A stretch of 64,000 nucleotides of DNA from Monosporascus cannonballus (Eukaryota; Ascomycota; Sordariomycetes; Xylariales): NCBI GenBank assembly GCA_004154925.1, contig QJNS01000070.1, positions 248,001-312,000 on the forward strand, given 5' to 3'. The notes under the pieces are model-generated. The model saw only the letters and a program-made list of their open reading frames with translations, was not told the DNA's origin and did no database searches. The number at the start of each line of letters is the position of its first letter. The stretch's first letter is position 1. Of this stretch, positions 49,420 through 60,000 are shown piece by piece. The translations under genes and the position numbers were made by a program.

Positions 49420-50400
49420 TCACCAACCCCCCAGCGTCCTCCACCGCGTGACGCCCTCCTCGCCCCTCTCGGCGGGCCCCGGCAGGATCTCCCTCAGGAA
49501 GGCGTTGATGTCGCGGCCGGCGTCGCGCGCGCGCTGCCACTGGCGCGGGTATCCGAGGGAGCACTCCTCGAAGCGGACGCCGTCGATCCAGTCGGTGCGG
49601 CGGATGTGGATGTGGCCGCTGACGACCACCGCGGCGCCGAAGCGCGTGTGCCAGTCGCCCGTGCGCCTGCTGCCGCACCAGATGCGGAAGCGGGGGACCG
49701 CCGGCAGGGCGACGACGCGCTCGTGCAGCGGCCAGTGGTTGGCGATGACGAGTTTCATGTTCTGCGCCGACGCCTCTGCCGCCGCCTCGGCCAGCCGCGC
49801 CTCTGCCCGTTTCAGCAGCGCGTCGCACCACGCCTCCCGGGTCGGGTGCGGGTCCGGGTGCAGCAGCACCTCGTCCGTGGCGCACACGCCCTCCTCGGCC
49901 GCCCACTCGACCTCCCTGCCGCGCGGCACGCCGTCGGGCGCGAAGCTGTAGTCGTAGAGGGTGAAGATGGGGCAGACGAGCGCTTTTGCGGCCCTCACAT
50001 CATTACCGCCGCCGCCCCTAGCGTCCACGTCGTCGCCGCAGTCCCAGACGACGAACGGGTCCTCGGGCGTCAGGACGCCGTGCCGCCTCGCGACGGCGAT
50101 GCAGGCGTCGTACTTGGCCTGGCCGCGGGGCTCCTCCTCTTCATCATCATCACCGCCATCTGGGCTGGTGGTTTTGCGAGTGGGGAGCGTGTACAGCTCG
50201 TGGTTACCCGGGCACCACCAGACGGTCTTGAAGTGGGCGCGGGCCCAGCGGAACGCCGTCTCGAGGTGCTCCTCACGCTCGCCGAGGTCGCCGGCGAGGA
50301 TGAGTCCGTCGTCGCCGTGCACGTCATGCAGGGCGTCCAGGGCGTCGGCGTTGAGCTTGTAGCTCAGGTGCAAGTCCGCGATGGCATAGAGCTTGCCCAT
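49420..50400 (-). CDS. Metallophosphoesterase, PptH-like (putative 4'-phosphopantetheinyl hydrolase)
   Basis: Single exon, 326 residues. The calcineurin-like metal-binding residues are all visible: Asp9 and His11 (ADLHLS), Asp38 (GDLGE), Asn66/His67 (GNHE), His222 (NHWPL) and His263/His265 (SGHIHI). Beyond these, TPEDPF, FTLYDYSF, TDEVLLHPDPHPTREAWC, IWCGSRRTGDWH and GVRFEECSLGYPRQW match, from memory, the actinobacterial family that includes Mycobacterium tuberculosis Rv2795c (PptH, about 324 residues), which removes 4'-phosphopantetheine from carrier proteins. A Gly/Asp/Glu-rich insertion (about 76-94) and a Gly run (129-132) are fungal-looking additions. The gene has no intron and a much higher GC content than its neighbours, both compatible with transfer from bacteria, though high GC3 also occurs elsewhere in this window. 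Activity on phosphopantetheine is inferred, not shown. Confidence 0.85.
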   Translation of the reverse strand: MGKLYAIADLHLSYKLNADALDALHDVHGDDGLILAGDLGEREEHLETAFRWARAHFKTVWWCPGNHELYTLPTRKTTSPDGGDDDEEEEPRGQAKYDACIAVARRHGVLTPEDPFVVWDCGDDVDARGGGGNDVRAAKALVCPIFTLYDYSFAPDGVPRGREVEWAAEEGVCATDEVLLHPDPHPTREAWCDALLKRAEARLAEAAAEASAQNMKLVIANHWPLHERVVALPAVPRFRIWCGSRRTGDWHTRFGAAVVVSGHIHIRRTDWIDGVRFEECSLGYPRQWQRARDAGRDINAFLREILPGPAERGEEGVTRWRTLGGW

Positions 50401-51159
50401 CTCCTCGGAGTTTCGGCGGCAGCAAATTCTAGGTAACTAGTACAAGGCCTGTCCGTCCGATGGCGCTTTGGTATGAGCTGGGTGAGGTTTCGGGGCGGTC
50501 GTGCAAGTTTCATAAGTGCCCGCTCTAGGGTAGACCACTAACACATCGAACTACTGAATACGTATAGGAGCCTAACAATAGGATTTATAAGAGTTCATTA
50601 GATGGTACCATTGATGTTATAACTCGGGCACGTAGTAAGCAGCACGTGACTCGTACTGGTCAAGTGAGCGCTGTAACGTAGAAGCAACTTACGTGTAAAT
50701 TAATGCACATATATAGTTGAGGCTCAACGACATATCCGTACCAAGCCTATCATTACGAGCCTACATTATGTGCTCTGCTTCGGATGAGACGTCTACTCCA
50801 CGCCGATTAGGATAAGTGATAGCAACAGAATCAATTATTATCAGTTTTCTCTCGTAGGTTCAACATCCTCCAAATAATGAGGCCTATGAACCTACACTGT
50901 CGTGAGCAGTCTAAAAGGGCTCAGCAAGATCAGATCTTCAGTATCATTTATCTGCTCCCCCTGTATGAAAGTCCCAGCCAACCTATCAAAACTGAGGACA
51001 TAGTGTTACAGAGATGTTCAACGCAATCATGGGCTGCTTTTCGGATGAATTCCCTTTCCTTGAAACCATCAAACCATGTAATACCGCCTAGAGTAGAAAC
51101 TACCGATGAGAGCATGCGTAGCCGGCCGCCAGTACTATCCCGTTGACACGTTGCCTCGC
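50401..51159. other. Intergenic, nothing recognised
   Basis: Upstream region of the phosphoesterase gene and 3' flank of sub2. No coding exon or repeat recognised. Confidence 0.45.
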
Positions 51160-53239
51160 TTAAGCGGCCATGTACGTGCTGGCATCGATTCCATCCTTGG
51201 GGAATTCACTGTCGGATGAATTAGTGATGAGAACAGTACTAGGTTGTTAGGTAGAGCACTTACGGAAGAGCCACTTCGAAACGCTTCTCGATTGCCTTGA
51301 GAACCTCCTGGTCGGCATCGGTGCTCACAAATGAGATAGCAAGACCCTTGGTACCGAAACGACCAGCACGACCAACACGATGGAGGTATGAATCGGCATC
51401 TGCGGGCAAGTCGTAGTTGATGGCCAGGTTGATACGCTCAATATCGATACCACGGCCGAAGACGTCGGTGGCTACGCAGATACGCTTGTTAAAGTCTTTA
51501 AACTCCTTGTAACGCTTGATACTGCAAAGACATTAGATCATTTCTTTCAAGGTTAAGAGACGATCAGTACTCACCGCTCCTCTTGGCTAACACCAGAGTG
51601 CACCGCAATCGAGGGGAAGTTGCATTCGCGGAGTAGCTTGTCCAGCTCGGTTGCACGCACGGTGCTCTTGACGAAGATGATGACTTGGTTGAACTGGAGC
51701 TCATCCAGGAGTTCGTTGAGCTTGCGGTTCTTCTCGCGTTCCTCAAGCTTGATGTAGTACTGTTGCAGACCGTGGAGCGTCAACTTGGTGTCCTCGTCGA
51801 CGTAGTGCTCTGTCGGGTTCTGCATGAACTTTCGGCAGATGGGCTTGATCTCGTCGGATAGAGTCGCGGAGAACATCATCACCTGCTTCTGCATAGGAGT
51901 GGTGCGGAAGATCTCCTGGACATCGCGGCGCATGTCTTCGAAAGTCGTTAGCCACGGCCGCGAAAATGCAAAGGCGTGCGGACGCGAGGTATTTACTTAC
52001 CGGTCGTGTCGAGCATCTTGTCGCACTCATCCAACACGAAGATCCGAACGCTGTTGAGGCGCAAGTACTTGTCGCGGATAAGCGCGTTGAGACGGCCCGG
52101 AGTGCCGACAATGATATGGGGGTGCGTATCCTTGTTCTTCAGGATCTCGGCGTCCTTCTGAATAGGAGTACCACCGTAGAACACCCCCGTCTTGATGTCC
52201 GGCATGTACTTGCTGAATCGGTTATACTCGTTGCGGATCTGGAAAGCCAGCTCGCGGGTATGGCACATGACCAAGACGGAGCACTCGCCAGCAACAGGCT
52301 CGATTTGCTGGAGTGTCGTCAGGACGAAGACGGCCGTCTTACCAAGACCGGACTTGGCCTGGCATATGATGTCACCTCCTAGAAGTGCTTGGGGAATGCA
52401 GTTTTGCTGGACTAGAGTGTTCGATCGTAGGTTAGACAGGCTTTCCCAAGACTTAATATGTGGAGGACGTGAAGGTGAGTGGGAATTCGACAAGGTCCGT
52501 CCGTCCGTCATCGCAGCATCACTTTCCATCGTTTTCGAGCTCGCCCTCTCCCATAGCACCCACGAAATCCTTCCGCCGACGATACCAAGCTGCATGCCAT
52601 CGTGTGATGGAATGCCATCGCCTCGTGAGAAAATGCGATGGCCCGCGGCCAAAGACAGTTCCTTGCTTGAGAGCGGAGGCTTCGGAAGTAGACCGCCTCG
52701 GGTAAACGATAGAACCCGTGCTTCCCATGAGCTCCTCTTCGGAACAAGCGTGATGGATGTTCTAAGTAGCAGGTTCACGGAATAGTCCAAAAAACCATCC
52801 AGAACCGACTTCTCTATCCTCTCGTTTCTCCGAATACCAACAACAGACCAGAACCCCGTTGACGGCGACTATGGTACGACTCCGACGGCCTCCTTTTGCT
52901 TTCTCATTTTCTTTGCCTTGCGATATGCTTGCGTGACTGGACGGACGCTTGAAGAAAGAGGGAAGGGTGGATATAACATTTTCTGGAGCTGGAACGTGTA
53001 AATATGGTAGACTAACCCTCCGAAGGATGTTCGAAACCGCAGTCGGCAATGGCGCGCAGGAGTTCAGGCTTCAACAGGAAGTCGCGGAAACCAGTGGAGT
53101 GAATGCCGACGTAAGAACCCTTCTTGTCAACGCTATTGCCAGAAGCGGCAGCGTCGGCCTTCTTTCCGTTGGCAGGGGCCGTGTCGTTGGTGGCCAGCTC
53201 CTCATCGGAGTAGTCGATCAGATCCTCTTCAGCCGACAT
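51160..53239 (-). CDS. sub2: DECD-box RNA helicase Sub2 (UAP56), mRNA export and splicing
   Basis: Five exons: 53239-53017, 52411-52001, 51935-51575, 51521-51264 and 51208-51160; 433 residues, matching UAP56/Sub2 (428-446). It acts in the nucleus in spliceosome assembly and, within TREX, in mRNA export. The start [15 protein letters not shown] is the family hallmark. Motifs: [15 protein letters not shown] and [14 protein letters not shown] (Q motif), AKSGLGKT (Walker A), DECDKML (the DECD variant specific to Sub2), SATLSDEI, and [13 protein letters not shown]; the end is [10 protein letters not shown]. Introns 2-4 are 53-65 bp, but intron 1 is 605 bp (53016-52412). The start region is divergent from the rpr2 gene 773 bp away. 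All splice junctions restore conserved residues, so the model is secure. Confidence 0.95.
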
Positions 53240-54012
53240 TTTGGTGGATGATTATGTGATGTTTGGTGATAACCTAAGGCGGAGGTAGACGCCGTTGTTG
53301 ATTACAACGGTCGCAAGAAACACGATGAAAATGGAATTAGAAACGACGCGAAAGCCGGGTAGCCGAAAGGGCAACTAGAGGAAAATAAGAAGGTGTGGAA
53401 TAATTAAGTGAAGAAAGGATTGTTCCCTGAAGAAAATGGAAAAGGATCCTCGAGTTGTTGAGTTGTTTTGGGAAGAAGGCTGGGACTTGGGCCAGATCTC
53501 AAATAATGAGGCGAGTTTGTAAAGAAGGTAAAGAAAGCGCGGGCAGAGAAGGGGTGGAAAGCGCAGACGGATGCGAGAACGCGCTTACGCTACGCCCAGA
53601 TTCGGATTAGCCTCCAAAAAACAATGGAACGCTGACTGAGCGCACATGCCACCTTTATGCCTGTGCGTCTTCGAAACATGTGCTGGATTATGCATTTAGC
53701 AGGACGGCTAATCATCGGGGCAGTCCGCCAGCCTATCATTCTAAACAATTGGGGATGCTGCTGATATTTTATACGGCACCCACCTAACGTATATGCATAC
53801 GCAAGTGCAATACATGCAGGTGGGGTACTTTATACGTGCTGCACTGGACTGTCCTTTAGTACTTACGCTTCGAGATTAGATATCATTCTAGCCATATCAT
53901 CCTCGCCTCATTAAATGAGTCTAGCAAGTGAATGCGCATTGTTATATATTCATCAGTTTGTTCTCGGGAACCCAGCGATTCATAGTGTAACCGATATCAA
54001 CTGTCGCACGCC
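53240..54012. promoter_or_regulatory. Divergent sub2/rpr2 promoter region
   Basis: The 773 bp between the two start codons must hold both promoters. On the sub2 coding strand the first 300 bp are CT-rich (GAAGAAAATGGAAAAGG on the opposite strand). No defined transcription-factor site can be assigned by eye. Confidence 0.5.
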
Positions 54013-54543
54013 ATGGCGAAGGCGAAGCAGAAGGCAGCTGGAAGCGTGCCAAACCGCCCAATCTACTCGCGGATATCCTACCTTTATCAGGCGGCAGCAT
54101 ACCTGAGCAGTACGCGCCTGAGCGAGGAACAGATTCCTGGTGGAACTCGCCGGAATTCTGAAAACGAAACGGCGGCGGGAGAGCACACACAATCCTCCTC
54201 CGTCAACACAACCAAGCAAGCGATGTCGCGTCGTTTGCTCACTGATCTGAGGGCGTCCTCTCTGAAGGCTCAGATACGCCTCTCGCCTGCGATGAAGCAT
54301 ACTATCTGCAAGTATTGCGACACCTTGCTCGTCGAGGGGGATACCAGCACGTCTTTCGTCGAGAATCGGAGCAAGGGCGGCAAGAAGCCGTGGGCGGACG
54401 TGTTGGTCGTCAAATGCAACACTTGCGGAGGCCAGAAACGCTTTCCCGTACAAGCCCCGCGCCAGAAGCGGCGGCCGATTCGGGAAGCCGAATCTAAAAA
54501 GAAAGCTGAAGACGACGCCGCCGCACCAGCCCAAGTCGATTGA
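54013..54543 (+). CDS. rpr2: RNase P protein subunit Rpr2/Rpp21
   Basis: Single exon, 176 residues. Rpr2 (Rpp21) is a zinc-binding subunit of nuclear RNase P, which trims the 5' leader of pre-tRNAs. The family is evident from NRPIYSRISYLYQAAAYLSS (about 14-33), SRRLLTDLRASSLKAQIRLS (about 72-91), two CxxC pairs (Cys99/Cys102 and Cys135/Cys138) that bind zinc, and WADVLVVKCNTCGGQKRFPV. The C-terminus is Lys/Arg then Asp/Ala-rich. A Ser/Thr/Glu-rich linker (about 38-68) separates the N-terminal helix pair from the core. The ATG at 54013 is the first in frame and gives the expected basic start MAKAKQKAAG. Confidence 0.92.
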   Translation: MAKAKQKAAGSVPNRPIYSRISYLYQAAAYLSSTRLSEEQIPGGTRRNSENETAAGEHTQSSSVNTTKQAMSRRLLTDLRASSLKAQIRLSPAMKHTICKYCDTLLVEGDTSTSFVENRSKGGKKPWADVLVVKCNTCGGQKRFPVQAPRQKRRPIREAESKKKAEDDAAAPAQVD

Positions 54544-57079
54544 GGCCCACCCTTCATTCACATTTCGGAAATTGAGGCTCAAGCTAGAGTAATCCAAGGC
54601 GTTTCGATGGCAGGCGCCGACTGCATACACTGCTTCAATCCCCATCGAGAAGTTATAGGCGAATATCTGTCGCTATAACTGTGGGGAGCTGGCAAATTCT
54701 GTCGAATATGGCCAGGTACATCATCAAGTGTAAACTACGTTGATGGTCACCTCACTATCCAAGACTGTGAGTGGGCATCAATCCATCGTGAATAAATGCG
54801 TCCCAAAGTACCTCATTAACACGACGCTGCAGATTTCTTACCCGGGGAGGCGTCGCACCTCCGCCTAGATAGTGTTTCTTTGGAGCAAAGAAACAGTAAA
54901 TAAGATCAGCACAGGAGTAGCAGATGAGCAACCGGAATTACAAGCGCTGCGGCAAACTGCTATTCCCACATCCGTTAGACCCCTCAGAGGTTGCAGGATC
55001 CTAATTGTCTGGACCGAGTCTGCGCGCTTGTTGCGGCTATGATGACGCATGCTTACCGGTCGTCCGACCATTGACACTGAGAAAATGGCGATACCCCTGG
55101 TGTAGAAGGATGCGAATGGAAGTAAGTCTGTATTTGTGGGGACTAGCTATATGGATCTCACCCAACCAAGGCCCAGAGACAGCCGGATTGGGCTAGGAAC
55201 ACATAAAAAGCAAAGAACTACAAATCGTGGTGGCCAGTATACCCGAGGGCGAAGTCAGGGCTCACTAAATCCCTAAGCCTCATTACAACAGAAGTGCTCA
55301 ATGATTATCTTAACTCTGTCTTTGTGATAATTGGCCATGGGCTGCCGTTGTTCTCAAGTCACTCCAATTCGGCCCCAGCATTTCAAGTATCTGTTTCCTC
55401 CAAGCGATAAGCGTAGACGATCGACCCGAGCTCTCAATGGCAACAGTAATCTTCTCGCAGATGTCACGGGCTATGAAACATGGTCACGCACAGCCCTGGT
55501 TGCAGCGCTCTTCAAGAATCGGAAAAGGGGGCTGTGCGTTAACCTAATTCTCCTTGAAATCCATATACCCCGAAACCCCCCCGACGCATCCTAGTTCTAA
55601 TTCATAAGTGATAATGCTGCTACACCCGAGCCATTGCTCTATTCCATAAGCTACTTTCCTCGGCGGGGGCGAAGGACTCCAGAGCCCGGCGGTGAAATCC
55701 CTTCGACGCGTTCGGGTACGTCGTGAGGACGGAGCCGTGGGGTGGTAACCCAAGTCGCGCGAGTCGGCGCGCCTCGCGAGCGCGGTTTGCGTCCATCGCC
55801 CCCATGTCTCCTGCGTTATCTCGCACGAGTCGGTCTTACCACGTCCGGTCGGCGCCTGTTATGCTCGGAGGGACCAGCTCGCCGGGTAGGCAAGGCCGAA
55901 TACGGCTCTCCTCCATCGAGTGAATGGGTGTGTGCGAGAGCCGGAATAAGACCCCGAACAGATCCCATACCCGAGCATAGGACCCCGGTACCTCTACAGC
56001 GGAGGGGGAGGAGGGCGTGATGATCTCTCGTACCGCGGATCCAGCTTGTTTGCGAAGCCGACCTCGGTGACGCGGTGATTATAATGCTGAGCAGGGTTCT
56101 GAGTACATATAGACTAGCTAGCACGGAACAGAAATAAGGGCGTTAAGGTACGCGTTTGGCTGCAAGCTAGGAAGTTAGGATAACCCTTATGCGCGGAATT
56201 TCCTCTCTATGTCCGTCCCCATCCCTGTCTCCCGGGTGCATCGGGCTATGGGATTGAGAGGCCGATTTCATGTCTATCCCACCTTTTCTTCCTCTTCGCC
56301 GGCGAAGCGGCAGCCTGCATCTTTCCTACACATAGTCTTTGAAATCGACTCATCATTATAAGAAAGACGAGCAAACCGGTGCCGCGTCGTGTCCAGTAGT
56401 AACTTACCAACGGCAAACCAGGCCCCTTATTACATTCTGGCCGGCGTGGCACGGCACGGCAATATGAAGGATTTCAAAACGAAGCGGAGCAAAGCATAGT
56501 ATAGCAGTAGGAACATCCGCCGCCCCTATCTCATGATGCACCAAATGTGTGGGTAGGTATCGCTAGTTACAGGATGGGGGGGGACGGAGAACCCCTTCAC
56601 CCCTAAGATCTCATCCAGTCCACTAAATGCCTCAATGGAGAACGCCGGAACACCACCCAAAGCGCGCCCTTTCATGCTCCTAGAGGGTACGTACATCGCA
56701 TGACCTGACCTATCCAGAAAAGATGTGCATGTGCACGCCTGCTTCCCCGCCATCTTCACAAGCCCGCAAGATATCCTTGATCCCCATTGGGATTGCTGGC
56801 ATGTGGCCATGAATTCAAACCCAAGCAAAGTGGGATGGGGGTTCTCTCCGCCCCGACTTGTGAGGGCCCCCCCCTCCCCCCCCATCGGCGGGATAGTCGT
56901 CGCGTGCGTACAATAAACCGACGGAGAGCAACCCGACTGCGTCTCACTTCCCCTGGCCTCCCTAATTTCACTTCCGACGTCGCCCGTGTCTTGAAGTGAC
57001 CTTATCACTGTTGTCGGCCGAGCCGCACGCCCAGGTCGTGATCATTTGCTCATATCATTTAGCAAGTCCCTCATGCGCA
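54544..57079. other. Intergenic, nothing recognised
   Basis: Convergent region between rpr2 (+) and the Rom2 gene (-), about 2.5 kb. Open frames such as 57008-56526 (-) have no recognised domain. There is a run of C tracts around 56865-56882. No tRNA or transposon was seen. Confidence 0.4.
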
Positions 57080-60000
57080 TCACTTCTCCGTGTGCCCATT
57101 ATTAAGCAGCATTTCCAAAATGATCTGTTGACCAGCAACTTCTGGATGCGCCATGCCTATTTTGACCGTGCCTTTTGAGTCGACGCCATTACCGCCCGTA
57201 GGACTGAGGTGCCCGTTCCCGTTCATTTGATAACTGCCTCCCGTTGGACCCCTGACTCCGTAGTCGAGCACCTTGACATCCCTCCCGGCAATGATTTGCC
57301 GGAGACGGCCGTTCTCGGCATTGCGCACCTCAACATAGTCCTCGTTGAACAGTATCAGGTACTGGCCGTACATCGTAGCGCCCTTTGCTTTCTTCTGTTT
57401 GCCCGAGTACTCCATGATGACGCTGCGGCTGACGTCGCCGTGCTTGTCGACGTACACTGCACAATCCTCATAGGCGAGGAGGAACTCCTGGTCGTTGAGG
57501 CGGAACATGCCTAGGGGCCTTTGATCTTTGATGCGGTTCGCGATGTTGGCGATCGCGGGTTGCTTGACGTCCGGTATGGACATCGGTATTTTCTTATCCA
57601 AGGTTAGCAGCTCAAAGCCTTTAGCCGTCGAAACGGCTATGTAGGCATTGAAGATGTTGATCGAGTAACACTCTATGGGGAGGTAGAACTCGTCGTAATC
57701 GCGGAAACTCTCGGTCACCCCAGCAGACCGCCGGCTATTACCGAAGAACCGCGTCCTCCTCTCGCTTGCTTTCAGATACACGGGCTCGAGAACCTTGAAG
57801 CTGTTGTGCATGCCCTCTTTCTTTTTGTAGAATATTAGCATCCGATCCTTCATACGGGCCGTTGCAAAGAATGCTACATCCTTCGCCAACCTCTGGGGGG
57901 CGCGACGGAAATTGTCGCTCGCTGGAGCTGGATAGCTGGAAGGAGGAGCGATCATGTCGAGGGGATACGAAAGGAGACACCTGTCCGCTAGGACGAGCAC
58001 GATAGAAAACTCCTCAAGCACAGCGATTTGTCGGACCCCGGTTTGCGCAATTGCCTATAAGAAAATTTAGGAACCATTTGAAGCGTTGGAAAGGGACGAC
58101 TAACCTTATGCCAACCTCTTTGGTCACCAGCCTCCGATACGCAAACACCAATGTCCGTACCAACTACTACCATATTCCTCCCGAACGCGGAGAATCCAGT
58201 GGCGCAATAAACATTAGCCCGGCAGATTGGTGGAGGGCCGCGACCAGGGCCGAACGTTTTCTCTATGTCGCGAATGGCCCTGTCAAGCGGCGTTCCGCGG
58301 ATGTGCACACCCCCAACGTACTTGCCTATGGCGTTGACGGCATCATAGCTGAAGGCGCTGTCAGCCATTACGCGCAATCTGAAGGGCTCGGCGTTCTGAG
58401 CATGCAGAGCTTTGGCGTGACGCGTTTTGGCCTCGATGATTTTGTCACACCAGTCCTGCCTTGTCTGGTGGGATGGAGCAAAGAGCGTATAGACTTCGTG
58501 ACCGAGATGTTTGACGCGGAATGGATAAAGTATCCTGCCTTCGCTATCTGGTGCCGCTGCAGGTGCCAGCCTAGTAACAGCAGTAGATCCCATGGAGGAG
58601 GTCGTAGCTGCATGCTCTAAACCAGGACGGTCGGTACCGTTTGTTACTATCCTGTTGAGTCTCGTGTCGGAAGCCGTATTTGTTGCTCTGGCCAATGGCG
58701 CTCCCAGGCCTTTCTGTTTAGAGACTGGGTCGTCTTGGCTACTGTCCAAGAAAAGGAGAGGCATCGGGATCGGCTGGCATGGGGTTAGCGAGTTTTATGA
58801 GCCAGAACCAAAATATACTCACTTCTTTTGAAACGTCGTATTTCTTGTCCTGCTTGCCATCTCTCGACGTTACGAGTTTGGCCAGAATGAGATAGTGGTC
58901 GAAGAGAAGAGCGTGCGTGTCCACCCATCGGACACCTTTTGAGCCCATTCTCTGGAGATCGCCTTGTAATATGAGTTCCCGGCCCAGATGGTCCAGGTTG
59001 AGGTTAGCCTGGTATCCTGGACGGAGGACTAGCATCTGGTCCAGCTCGATCATAGTAACCTTCTTTTGCATCTCATGTACCTTCGAATCGGCCTCGGAAG
59101 CCACCGCCTGTGTCTCCTCGATGGCTTTGGCGAGGTTGGCCTTTTCCTCGCTGTCTTGCGGCATGTGCTTGGAGACGGTCTGCATCAGGAGGATGTATCT
59201 CTGAAGACGAGTGATAGGTGCCTTTAGATACGTGCTCCAGTCCAGCTTCTGTGACCGCTTATCATTTTGATTCTCGTTTAGAAACTGTTTGAACATATAA
59301 TTCCGCTCTGCCTCCCTCTTCACAAGGAAATGGGCATAAGGATAGGCAGACGCATATTCGACATAGGGGGCTCTCGCCTTCCGGATCCATTCGCGAAAGA
59401 TATCGCTGAAACCTACGATCCAAGGCCCTTGTTCCTTTTGACGGTATTTCAGCTGAGCCAAGAGATAGTGCTTGTTGACATTTTGGATGCTCTCAGCCTT
59501 GCCGAAGACCGCGTTGACGAACTTCTCGATCCTTCCTTCGGCGATGATGCGCGGCTGCGAGTAGAGTAATCGGTCTCGGTAAATCGTACGCAGGATTTCG
59601 ATCTGGTCCATGTAGGTTTCTTCGGTCGTGACGATCTCATGAAGAATGTTCTGCCGCGTAATTTCTTTCCTCGACTTACCCTCCACGGTATCTTTTGTCA
59701 CGCCATAGAACGTTTCCCAATCCACGACCTTGACCCCCCCAGCCATCAGCTCGTCGACGTTGGCCTTCTTCAGAGTCCTAGTGCAGTGGTGGGAGTAACA
59801 CCGGCCACCTGCCGCGTGATCCGCCGCTTCTGCGTCGTATTCGTGGAGTTTGGGGGCGTAACAACCGGACCCCGTCAACTGCCATAGTACGCCAGAAATG
59901 GAACCTTGTCCAAACTTGAGCCACTCCTCATCTGGTACAAGGATGCCAGCTTCCAACATCGAGTTCGTGACTTCATATCCGAGAGTTTCGGCATCCGCGA

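Noticed and set aside
49331..49906. Alternative 191-codon minus-strand ORF overlapping the phosphoesterase
   Set aside because: Arg/Ala/Gly-rich shadow frame of the GC-rich phosphoesterase gene.
56526..57008. 160-codon ORF on the minus strand downstream of rpr2
   Set aside because: No recognisable features and several competing frames in a C/G-rich stretch.
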